13,518 nt of DNA from Cytophagales bacterium (lineage in GTDB: Bacteria > Bacteroidota > Bacteroidia > Cytophagales > Cyclobacteriaceae): the NCBI GenBank assembly GCA_003504855.1, contig DNZD01000109.1, positions 1-13,518 of the forward strand, in the 5' to 3' direction. How positions within the stretch are numbered: position 1 is the stretch's first letter; every line of letters starts with the position of its first letter. A model generated the notes under the pieces. It saw only the letters and a list, made by a program, of their open reading frames with translations. It had not been told where the DNA came from and made no database searches. Below, piece after piece: positions 1 through 6,839 of this stretch. Position numbers and translations under genes: made by a program.

Positions 1-2
1 AA

Positions 3-425
3 GAAGGCAAGAAGCAATATGAAAAGAACTTCCGCCGTCAACGGCCGCATGGCACCTGGACGTATTACTTTGAAGATGGGAAGACGGTCAGTGTAAGAGA
101 AACCTATGTCAATGGTCAGTTACAGGGCAGCCGGGTAACCTATTATGCCAATGGCGAAAAGAAGGCCGAAGAAACCTACATGTATAACCTGATCACCGGC
201 ACGGTAAAGAATTACCGTGAAGACGGCTCTGTGGAATCAGTTGTGGAGTTTCGTGCCAGCCGGCCGCACGGTCCTTTCACGGCCTACTACCCCAATGGAA
301 AGATCAAGGAACAAGGGGAGTTTGTGGCCGGGAAGAAACACAAGGAATGGAAGGAGTTCGACGAACACGGCAATGTGACAAAAACCACCATGTTCCGGGC
401 GGGCATCCTCGTCGAAGACAAGTAA
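3..425 (+). CDS. MORN-repeat (YwqK-like) protein, 3' part only
   Basis: The reading frame is open from the left edge, so the start lies outside the window; 140 residues are visible before the TAA stop. The sequence consists of degenerate 22-24-residue repeats of the form Y-Y-x-N-G-x-x-K-x-x-G-x-F-x-x-G-x-x-x-G-x-W, for example HGTWTYYFEDG, VTYYANGEKK and FTAYYPNGKIKEQGEF, which is the MORN_2 variant repeat. Proteins like this are common in Bacteroidota and are often named 'toxin-antitoxin system YwqK family antitoxin', but that name is weakly founded and no toxin gene is visible here. Such repeats form beta-hairpin stacks, often in exported proteins. The signal peptide, if any, is not in view. 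Nothing ties it functionally to purC downstream. The family call is firm; the function is unknown. Confidence 0.8.
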   Translation, partial: EGKKQYEKNFRRQRPHGTWTYYFEDGKTVSVRETYVNGQLQGSRVTYYANGEKKAEETYMYNLITGTVKNYREDGSVESVVEFRASRPHGPFTAYYPNGKIKEQGEFVAGKKHKEWKEFDEHGNVTKTTMFRAGILVEDK

Positions 426-471
426 TCCTGATTTTTCCGGGAATTCATTAGGTCAACCCCGGCGCGTGGGT

Positions 472-479
472 TTACTTTG
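472..479 (+). promoter_or_regulatory. Probable -7 promoter element of purC
   Basis: TTACTTTG differs from the Bacteroidota consensus TAnnTTTG at one position. It ends six bases before the purC ATG at 486, so transcription would start at or within a few bases of that ATG. No clear -33 TTG element was found. The call rests on the motif and its position only. Confidence 0.5.
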
Positions 480-485
480 GGACCG

Positions 486-1421
486 ATGACTGCCTTCAAA
501 GAAACCAACTTTACTTTTCCCGGTCAGACCGGCTTTTACCGCGGCAAAGTCCGCGATGTGTATTACTTCGGCGACCGCATGGTGATGGTGGCCAGCGACC
601 GGATCTCTGCATTCGATGTCGTATTGCCCCGTGCCATTCCCGACAAGGGACGTGTCCTCAATCAGATCGCGGCCATCAACCTGGAGGCCACCAAATCGCT
701 GGTGCCTAACTGGGTGCAGGCAACCCCTGATCCCAACGTCACGGTAGGATTCCGTTGCGACACCTTTCCGGTAGAGATGGTGGTGCGTGGCTACCTCTCC
801 GGGCATGCTGCCAGGGAATACAAGGCGGGCAAACGAACCGTCTGCGGCGTTACATTACCAGAAGGCCTGCGCGAGAGTGATCCGCTTCCCTCCCCGATCA
901 TTACACCGACCACGAAAGCACACGTAGGTCACGATGAAGACATCTCCCGGGAAGAGATTCTCCGACGCAAAATCGTTTCAGAAGCTGACTATACCCAACT
1001 GGAGCATTATGCACTAACCCTGTTCAAAAAGGGAACGGAACTCGCAGCTGCGCGGGGCCTGATTCTGGTGGATACAAAATATGAATTCGGGAAACACGAG
1101 GGCAAGATTTACCTGATCGACGAAGTTCATACGCCTGATTCATCCCGGTACTTTTATCGGGACGGTTATGACGATCGCCAACGCAAGGGAGAAGCCCAGA
1201 AGCAATTGTCCAAAGAGTTTGTAAGGCAGTGGCTGATTGAAAACGGGTTTCAGGGAAAAGATGGGCAGCGGGTTCCTGAGATGACGGACGCCATTGTGGC
1301 ATCCATCGCCGACCGTTACCGGGAACTCTACCATCAAATGACCGGGGCACCCCTCACACCGCTTGCCTCGTCAAATATTTTGGAACGAATCGAGCGGAAC
1401 ATCGTTAATTACCTAAATTAA
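486..1421 (+). CDS. purC: Phosphoribosylaminoimidazole-succinocarboxamide synthase (SAICAR synthetase)
   Basis: This enzyme joins aspartate to CAIR with ATP to give SAICAR in de novo purine synthesis, in the cytoplasm. The 311-residue protein is the longer form of the family. Visible landmarks are GKVRDVY and [12 protein letters not shown] near the N terminus, the signature [16 protein letters not shown] in the first half, [11 protein letters not shown], and the second signature [12 protein letters not shown]. An in-frame TTG at 477 would add three residues, but it lies inside the promoter-like TTACTTTG. The ATG at 486 gives an N terminus, [14 protein letters not shown], of the usual kind for Bacteroidota PurC. 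The gene is followed after 21 bases by the STAS gene, which has its own promoter motif. No frameshift or missing motif was seen. Confidence 0.96.
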   Translation: MTAFKETNFTFPGQTGFYRGKVRDVYYFGDRMVMVASDRISAFDVVLPRAIPDKGRVLNQIAAINLEATKSLVPNWVQATPDPNVTVGFRCDTFPVEMVVRGYLSGHAAREYKAGKRTVCGVTLPEGLRESDPLPSPIITPTTKAHVGHDEDISREEILRRKIVSEADYTQLEHYALTLFKKGTELAAARGLILVDTKYEFGKHEGKIYLIDEVHTPDSSRYFYRDGYDDRQRKGEAQKQLSKEFVRQWLIENGFQGKDGQRVPEMTDAIVASIADRYRELYHQMTGAPLTPLASSNILERIERNIVNYLN

Positions 1422-1423
1422 AG

Positions 1424-1431
1424 TACTTTTG
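1424..1431 (+). promoter_or_regulatory. -7 promoter element of the STAS-rnz-transporter operon
   Basis: TACTTTTG is an exact match to the Bacteroidota TAnnTTTG element. It lies three bases after the purC stop and 11 bases before the ATG at 1443, implying a leader of only a few bases. It suggests the STAS gene and the genes after it can be transcribed independently of purC. No convincing -33 element is visible. Confidence 0.6.
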
Positions 1432-1442
1432 AGCCCGCAAAC

Positions 1443-1829
1443 ATGCCTATGAAGTATACGATCGACAAACAGGAGAAATACAGCCTCCTCCGCCTGCACG
1501 AAGAAAAGCTGGATTCCAGTGTTGCCCCGGCCCTCAAATCGGAGCTCATCACCCTGCATGCCGAAGGAATCAGGAACATCATCCTGGATCTGGCCGAGGT
1601 AAAATATACCGACAGCTCAGGCCTCAGCGCCCTTCTGGTTGGCAATCGTATCCTGCAGGAAGATGGCGGCCTCTTTGTGCTGTCTACCCTCTCCGATCAC
1701 ACCGCAAAGCTCATCAAGATTTCCCAGCTCGACAGCGTATTGAACATTGTAGCCCGAATTGAAGAAGCCGTGGATGCCGTGTTCATGCATGAAATCGAAA
1801 AGGATATGAAAGACGAGTCTAACGGATAG
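1443..1829 (+). CDS. STAS-domain protein, anti-sigma-factor-antagonist type
   Basis: The 128-residue protein is a single STAS domain like SpoIIAA or RsbV. Residues 57-60 (D-S-S-G, in YTDSSGLSALLVGN) match the loop in which the serine is phosphorylated by a partner kinase in that family, so phosphorylation-controlled partner switching is plausible. No anti-sigma kinase or PP2C phosphatase gene is in the window. The C-terminal 25 or so residues are charged (EIEKDMKDESNG) and extend beyond the core fold. The start could equally be the ATG at 1449 (MKYTIDKQEKY). It is nine bases upstream of rnz and surely cotranscribed with it. The real target is not known; a sigma factor, a membrane protein or RNase Z itself cannot be told apart from sequence. 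Confidence 0.88.
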   Translation: MPMKYTIDKQEKYSLLRLHEEKLDSSVAPALKSELITLHAEGIRNIILDLAEVKYTDSSGLSALLVGNRILQEDGGLFVLSTLSDHTAKLIKISQLDSVLNIVARIEEAVDAVFMHEIEKDMKDESNG

Positions 1830-1838
1830 ACTCACCGA

Positions 1839-2768
1839 TTGCAGAACAAATTCTCACTTACTATTCTGGGTTCCAGCGGCGCATTGCCTGCTTACGGGCG
1901 ATCACCCACCTGTCAATACCTCGCTATCCGGCGTCACCATTTTCTGATCGACTGCGGTGAAGGAGCCCAGGTTCAGCTGGCGAATCAGGGTATCAACATC
2001 CACCGGATCGGACACATCTTCATCAGCCACCTGCATGGTGATCATTACCTGGGTCTGATGGGCCTGCTCTTTTCCATGCACCTGCAACGAAGAGAAGCTA
2101 CCCTCCACCTGTACAGTCACCCGGGGCTGGACGAAATTATCCTGGCCCAGCTACGGCATTCAAAGTCCGTATTGAATTTCAAGATCAACTTTCATGTCCT
2201 CCACGATCGGCATCAGGAAGTTATTTTTGAAGACGAATGGGCAACGGTCTCCACGATTCCCCTTAGTCATAAGATTCCCACAACGGGATTCCTGTTCAGG
2301 GAGAAACCAGGATCCCTGCGACTCGATAAAGCGAAACTAACACCCGATCTGACGATCCAACAACTTGTGACCCTGCGGCGCGGTGAGGACGTAGTAGAAG
2401 AAGGCCGGATTGTGTTGCGCAGCAAAGACTACACCCTTCCTCCCCGCGCGCCAATATCATACGCCTTCTGTTCCGACACCCAACCGGATGATGCCGTGGC
2501 CTCACTCGTTGCTGGTGTGGATGTATTATACCATGAGGCGACCTTCATGAACGAAGATGAAGACAAAGCCCGCGAAACCAGGCACAGCACTACCTCCGAT
2601 GCAGCCCGCATCGCCCTGCAGGCGAGGGCAGGACAATTGATTATCGGACATTTCTCAGCCCGGTACAAGGACCTGGAGCCGGTATTGGAAGAAGCCCGGA
2701 AAATATTCCCCAACACATCGCTGGCAACAGAAGGCACAACGTTCGATCTTTATAACAGATGGAATTAA
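1839..2768 (+). CDS. rnz: Ribonuclease Z (tRNA 3' endonuclease)
   Basis: RNase Z cuts the 3' trailer from tRNA precursors; it is a zinc-dependent metallo-beta-lactamase-fold enzyme. The 309-residue length fits the short, homodimeric bacterial form. The metal ligands are visible: H64, H66, D68 and H69 in HLHGDH, H144 in PLSHKIPTTGF, D213 in FCSDTQPDD and H271 in IIGHFSARY. HSTTSDAA, the usual motif before the last histidine, is also present. The start is a TTG, nine bases after the STAS stop; no ATG lies between that stop and the conserved N-terminal TILGSSGALP, so TTG is the only reasonable choice. Its last ten bases overlap the next gene, indicating translational coupling. Confidence 0.96.
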   Translation: MQNKFSLTILGSSGALPAYGRSPTCQYLAIRRHHFLIDCGEGAQVQLANQGINIHRIGHIFISHLHGDHYLGLMGLLFSMHLQRREATLHLYSHPGLDEIILAQLRHSKSVLNFKINFHVLHDRHQEVIFEDEWATVSTIPLSHKIPTTGFLFREKPGSLRLDKAKLTPDLTIQQLVTLRRGEDVVEEGRIVLRSKDYTLPPRAPISYAFCSDTQPDDAVASLVAGVDVLYHEATFMNEDEDKARETRHSTTSDAARIALQARAGQLIIGHFSARYKDLEPVLEEARKIFPNTSLATEGTTFDLYNRWN

Positions 2769-3544
2769 TTCTCGAACGCAAAAAGCACCGCCTCTTCATT
2801 GTATTGACGGGGATATTCATCACCAATGCGCTGGTGGCGGAAATGATTGGCATCAAGATCTTTTCGGGTGAAGGAACCCTCGGGTTGGCACCGGCAAACC
2901 TCGACATCCTCGGCTTCACCATGGACTTTAACCTCACAGCGGGTGCCGTAATCTGGCCGGTGGTGTTTATTACCTCTGACCTGATCAACGAATATTTTGG
3001 CCAGCCGGGTGTGAAGCGCATCAGCTACCTCACCGCCGGACTTATCGCTTACGCCTTTGTAGTCATTTTCCTCACCATGAAACTTCCCCCTGCCGGGTGG
3101 TGGGTGGAGGCCAATTCGAAAGATGATCAGGGAAACTACTTTAACATGGTTTATGCGTTCAATAAGATTTTCGGACAAGGTCAACGCATCATTATTGGAT
3201 CACTCACAGCCTTTCTGATAGGTCAGTTGGCCGATGTATGGATATTCCAGAAGCTTCGCAAAGCGACTGGCCCCAAAAAACTGTGGCTTCGCGCCACGGG
3301 TTCAACACTGATCTCTCAGTTGATCGATAGCTTTGTAGTACTCTTCATTGCTTTTTCCGGCACGTTCTCTACAACACAGATCATCGCCATTGGCATCACC
3401 AACTACATCTTCAAATTTACGGTAGCGATCCTGCTCACCCCCATGGTCTATGCAGGTCATCATATCATCGATCGCTACCTCGGGCATGAGCATGCAGAAC
3501 GCATCGCCGATGAGGCCGCTCAGAACAGCAATAAGTTTCTCTGA
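2759..3544 (+). CDS. yhhQ: Queuosine-precursor transporter, YhhQ/DUF165 family
   Basis: The 261-residue membrane protein has about six hydrophobic segments (roughly residues 12-30, 50-68, 85-104, 141-160, 182-200 and 205-230). It shows the YhhQ/Vut_1 family motif SDLINEYFG after the second segment, and the polar in-membrane motif SQLIDSFVVLFIAF. E. coli YhhQ takes up queuosine precursors (preQ0 and preQ1), which supply the wobble-position tRNA modification. The ATG at 2759 lies within the last codons of rnz (ten-base overlap), so the two are probably translated together. A tRNA-maturation nuclease coupled to a tRNA-modification transporter is a sensible pairing. The exact substrate here is inferred from the family; no other queuosine gene is in the window. 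Its TGA stop directly abuts the stop of the convergent methyltransferase. Confidence 0.88.
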   Translation: MELILERKKHRLFIVLTGIFITNALVAEMIGIKIFSGEGTLGLAPANLDILGFTMDFNLTAGAVIWPVVFITSDLINEYFGQPGVKRISYLTAGLIAYAFVVIFLTMKLPPAGWWVEANSKDDQGNYFNMVYAFNKIFGQGQRIIIGSLTAFLIGQLADVWIFQKLRKATGPKKLWLRATGSTLISQLIDSFVVLFIAFSGTFSTTQIIAIGITNYIFKFTVAILLTPMVYAGHHIIDRYLGHEHAERIADEAAQNSNKFL

Positions 3545-4282
3545 TTACCGGTGAAGGTTATCCAGAATGATGGCCGTTGCCACAGAAGCATTAAGGGATT
3601 CCGCCTGTCCGTAGCGGGGAATCGTAATGCGCCGGGTGATGTATTGGCTCAGCTCCTCTGAAATACCCCGGGATTCGTTTCCGATTACGACCCATCCCTC
3701 TTCCGGAAATTTGAAAGAATGCACATCGACCCCGTCGAGAAATGCGCCAAAGAATGATGCCTTACTTTGCTTAACGAATGGCACCAGCGGTTGATAATTA
3801 ACATTCACCCTCAGGAACGACCCCATGGTGGCGCTGATAACTTTGGGATTATAACAGTCTGCCGTCTCCGGTGAAGCCACAATCTGATGGACGCCATACC
3901 AATCCGCCGTGCGGATAATGGTACCCAGGTTACCAGGATCGCGGATATCGTCCAGGATCAATCCAAAGGTTGCTGGCAGCAAAGCAGCAGGTGCGGGCGT
4001 TTTCATCCGAACCACCGCGAGGGCAGCTGAGTTCGACTCCACCGACCCGAGGGAGGACAGTTCAGACTCAGTCACTTCAATTATTTCACCGGCGTGCGTC
4101 ATCAAAGCCGATGGAAGTGACGACAGGAAGTCGGTTGTCGCGACGAGCGTCATCACTTCAAAGTCAGTGGGCAGTGTCTCCCGTACTGCTTTGGCTCCCT
4201 GCACAATGAAACATTGTTCCGCGAGGCGGTATTTCTTTACTTGCAGTTGTTTAATAAAGCGGGATTTGGCTTTGGATATCAT
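3545..4282 (-). CDS. TrmH/SpoU-family RNA 2'-O-methyltransferase
   Basis: A 245-residue SPOUT methyltransferase. The N-terminal part (MISKAKSRFIKQLQVKKYR, then FIVQGAKAVRE) is the substrate-binding SpoU_sub_bind-like region. The catalytic knot shows motif 1 at residues 108-126 (LILDDIRDPGNLGTIIRTA), motif 2 at 197-211 (WVVIGNESRGISEEL) and motif 3 at 221-235 (IPRYGQAESLNASVA). The family transfers a methyl group from S-adenosylmethionine to a ribose 2'-OH of rRNA or tRNA; the target nucleotide cannot be told from sequence. The frame stays open to 4438, but the ATG at 4282 gives the usual family N terminus, and upstream sequence is tamL. The gene is convergent with the transporter and divergent from tamL, with the first codons of both overlapping. 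Confidence 0.92.
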   Translation of the reverse strand: MISKAKSRFIKQLQVKKYRLAEQCFIVQGAKAVRETLPTDFEVMTLVATTDFLSSLPSALMTHAGEIIEVTESELSSLGSVESNSAALAVVRMKTPAPAALLPATFGLILDDIRDPGNLGTIIRTADWYGVHQIVASPETADCYNPKVISATMGSFLRVNVNYQPLVPFVKQSKASFFGAFLDGVDVHSFKFPEEGWVVIGNESRGISEELSQYITRRITIPRYGQAESLNASVATAIILDNLHR

Positions 4283-6770
4283 ACGTCTGGCACGGAAAGT
4301 TACCAAAATTTCAATCGGACTTTGTGCGTCGCTGCTCTTGTCCGGATGCTTTGGTACCCGCTTTCTGCCCAAAGACCAGAAGCTGTTGCAGCGCCAAACG
4401 ATTGAAGCCCCCAAGGGATTCAACAAGGAAGGCCTCAATGATATTTTTGTTCAGAAGGCGAACCGAAAGCTCTTTGGGGTATTCAACTCACTCACCTATG
4501 TGTACTACCGGGGTGAAAAATCTTTCTACAAAAAATCGTTGTGGCCATTCCGGAGCCAGGCGTACTACCAAGTAAAAAGAAAAAAGAAAGAGGAAAAATT
4601 TAACAAGAAGATAGCCGCCGCAAAGAGTGAGCGCCGGATTAACAACCTGAAGTTTCGCAAGCAGCAAAAACTGGATGCCCTTACCTCAAAAATTGAAAAC
4701 GGAAACCTGCCCATGCAATGGGGAGAAAAGGTATCGGTGTATGACACCACCACCACGCAGGCCAGCCGCGACAAGCTGAATACGTATATGTTCAACCACG
4801 GGTACTTTGAAGGTACCACCACCATTGAACTGATTGAGAAAAAGAAACGCGTGATCGTCACGTACCGGCTCAAACCCGGCAAGCCCTTCCTCTACGATAC
4901 CATCCTCTATCGCATCAGCGACTCCTCGGTGAGTAAGCTCATCAGGAAGAGTGAGGCACTGAGTAAAATTCATAAGGGTGACCGCTACGATCAGAAGAGC
5001 CTCAGCGATGAGCGCGACCGGATTGATTTACTGCTCAAAGACAACGGCTACTACGACTTCAGCAAACAATACATTGACTTTAAAGTTGATACCGCGTATC
5101 GTCACAAACACAGCATTGCCCTGCAACTTGATATCTCCGACCCCACTACCCACAACGACCACCGCACGTTCCGGATCGACTCCGTCAACTTCACCACGGA
5201 TGCCAGCGTAAAAAGCACCGATACGCGCAAACGAACATCAAAGACCTATAAGGATATCCGGTTCAGCTACTTTCAGGATCAATACAGCAAACGCATCCTG
5301 TCCAACCGCGTGTTCCTGCACCGCGACAGCCTGTACAGCCGATCCAATACCTTCCTCACTCAACGCCAATTGGCCAACCTGGATATTTTCAAGTTTGTCA
5401 ATATCAACTACGACACCTCGGGCGGAAAATTTATCGCTAACGTATTCACCAGTCCGTTGGAACGATATGCCTGGACCAACGAAGCCGGTGTGACGGTGAC
5501 CCAGGGATTTCCGGGTCCCTACTATAGTCTCAGCTTCAAGAAACGAAACCTGTTCCAGGGATTGGAGATCTTTGAGTTGAATGGTCGGTTTGGGTTTGAA
5601 GGTGTTGCCTCCGCGACCCAGCTCGGCAACGTGTACAAAAGCACGGAAGCGAACATCAACGGATCAGTCACCTTCCCTCAATTTCTGTTCCCCCTGGGAA
5701 AACAAGCGGAAAGACTGGGACGATACAACCCCAAAACACGCGTACTGGCAGGATATACCTATACCGACCGACCGGAGTATCAGCGATCCAACGTAACCAT
5801 ATCAGGTACCTATACCTGGCAAAGCAGAAAAGGAACTCAGTATTCACTGACCCTGATCAACCTGCAGGTTATTCAGTCGGCGACTGACAGTTTGTTTAAT
5901 GTGCAACTGCAGAACCTGAAAGGGCAAGGCAATAACCTGATCAATTCATTCAAGCCTTCGCTCGTCAGCAGTATGATTTTTTCCATGACGTGGAACCCAA
6001 ACAACTACGGCAACACGGAACGCAGTTCGCATATCATTCGCCTGCAGGCGGAGAGCGGGGGCACGATGTTTAACGCCTTTACACCCACCTATGCCACCGA
6101 GCGCGGGTTACAAACCTATCAATACGTCCGGCTTGGCCTTGACATCCGCCGCAAGCAGGTGATCGACAAACACACCTCCATTGCCTTCCGGTTTAATTCC
6201 GGTGTAGCCTATTCCTATGGCAGCAACAATGCGTTGCCGTATGAAAAGTATTTCTTCGTGGGTGGTAGCAGCAGTGTGCGGGCATGGCGCCCCAGGCGTT
6301 TAGGTATTGGCTCTGCACCTCCGATCTTAAGCACCAACCCCTCGAGCAACGGGCTTTTTGATTACCGGTATGAAAAGCCGGGAGAGATTCTTCTGGAAGG
6401 AAGTTTTGAATGGCGGAAAAAACTATTTGGGTTTGTCGATGGTGCGCTGTTCATAGACGCGGGCAACGTGTGGTCGTTTCAGCAGGCTCCCGCTCCTGCC
6501 ACTTCGGCCACCACGCCGGATTGGGCCAGCCAAAGCAACACGAAGTTCTACTTTGATAAGTTCTATAAGGAAATCGCGGTGGGCACCGGATTCGGATTGC
6601 GGTTCGACTTTACGTTCCTCGTCCTCCGCCTCGACATTGGTATCAAAGCCTGGGATCCTGCCCGCGCCGAAGGTGATCGGTTTGTACTGCCCAAGTTTAA
6701 GTTCTTTGGACCTTTTGGTGCCGATCACGAGCCGGTGATTTGGAACGTGGGAATTGGGTATCCTTTCTAA
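4272..6770 (+). CDS. tamL: TamL-like outer-membrane assembly lipoprotein (BamA/TamA family)
   Basis: This is an Omp85-superfamily protein of 832 residues. In Bacteroidota the TamA homologue is a lipoprotein, TamL, thought to work with TamB in outer-membrane biogenesis. Residues 1-26 form a lipoprotein signal: basic start (RLARKVTK), hydrophobic core and lipobox LLSG-C26. Then come the TamL-like TRFLPKDQKLL, a very basic helical insert (about 101-143), POTRA-like sequence (about 152-390) and a 16-strand-type barrel (about 394-832). The barrel carries GGSSSVRAWRPRRLG at 664-678, the counterpart of the BamA L6 VRGF/Y motif, and ends on an aromatic residue (GIGYPF). No ATG fits the signal peptide; TTG at 4272 is my choice, with TTG 4266 or CTG 4287 possible. 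An in-frame ATG at 4206 would give an unusually long 48-residue leader. tamB is not next to it. Confidence 0.88.
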   Translation: MDIIRLARKVTKISIGLCASLLLSGCFGTRFLPKDQKLLQRQTIEAPKGFNKEGLNDIFVQKANRKLFGVFNSLTYVYYRGEKSFYKKSLWPFRSQAYYQVKRKKKEEKFNKKIAAAKSERRINNLKFRKQQKLDALTSKIENGNLPMQWGEKVSVYDTTTTQASRDKLNTYMFNHGYFEGTTTIELIEKKKRVIVTYRLKPGKPFLYDTILYRISDSSVSKLIRKSEALSKIHKGDRYDQKSLSDERDRIDLLLKDNGYYDFSKQYIDFKVDTAYRHKHSIALQLDISDPTTHNDHRTFRIDSVNFTTDASVKSTDTRKRTSKTYKDIRFSYFQDQYSKRILSNRVFLHRDSLYSRSNTFLTQRQLANLDIFKFVNINYDTSGGKFIANVFTSPLERYAWTNEAGVTVTQGFPGPYYSLSFKKRNLFQGLEIFELNGRFGFEGVASATQLGNVYKSTEANINGSVTFPQFLFPLGKQAERLGRYNPKTRVLAGYTYTDRPEYQRSNVTISGTYTWQSRKGTQYSLTLINLQVIQSATDSLFNVQLQNLKGQGNNLINSFKPSLVSSMIFSMTWNPNNYGNTERSSHIIRLQAESGGTMFNAFTPTYATERGLQTYQYVRLGLDIRRKQVIDKHTSIAFRFNSGVAYSYGSNNALPYEKYFFVGGSSSVRAWRPRRLGIGSAPPILSTNPSSNGLFDYRYEKPGEILLEGSFEWRKKLFGFVDGALFIDAGNVWSFQQAPAPATSATTPDWASQSNTKFYFDKFYKEIAVGTGFGLRFDFTFLVLRLDIGIKAWDPARAEGDRFVLPKFKFFGPFGADHEPVIWNVGIGYPF
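4295..4302 (-). promoter_or_regulatory. Possible -7 element for the methyltransferase gene
   Basis: On the minus strand this reads TAACTTTC, one mismatch from TAnnTTTG, and it ends 12 bases before the ATG at 4282. It lies inside the signal-peptide codons of the divergent tamL gene. Only the motif and its spacing support it. Confidence 0.35.
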
Positions 6771-6779
6771 GTAGGGGTT

Positions 6780-6825
6780 AGAACTTAGGTGAGGAGAGCT
6801 TAGGAGTGAGAACTTAAGGTTGAGG
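6780..6825 (+). repeat. Three degenerate tandem units between tamL and the E1 gene
   Basis: The 69-base gap between two convergent stops holds three related units: AGAACTTAGGTGAGG (6780-6794), AGAGCTTAGGAGTGAG (6795-6810) and AGAACTTAAGGTTGAGG (6809-6825). The strand is strongly purine-rich. No terminator hairpin with a T-run is visible here for either gene. The TTAGG core recalls the ATTAGGG repeat after the VPS10 gene. Confidence 0.6.
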
Positions 6826-6839
6826 CAATAGGAAAGAAG

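Noticed and set aside
3..425. A toxin-antitoxin system based on the YwqK-type name
   Set aside because: Only MORN-type repeats are visible and no toxin gene adjoins; the name is a family label without functional support here.
2641..3184. Minus-strand frames of 126 and 139 codons opposite rnz and the transporter
   Set aside because: They are shadows of strongly supported forward genes and have no recognisable features.
3909..4271. Open frame continuing upstream of tamL that would make a 953-residue protein
   Set aside because: It is antisense to the well-supported methyltransferase gene, lacks outer-membrane or signal-like sequence, and would bury the lipoprotein signal peptide inside the protein.
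4283..4438. N-terminal extension of the methyltransferase to 4438
   Set aside because: The ATG at 4282 gives the family's usual N terminus; the extension is antisense to the tamL signal-peptide and lipobox codons.
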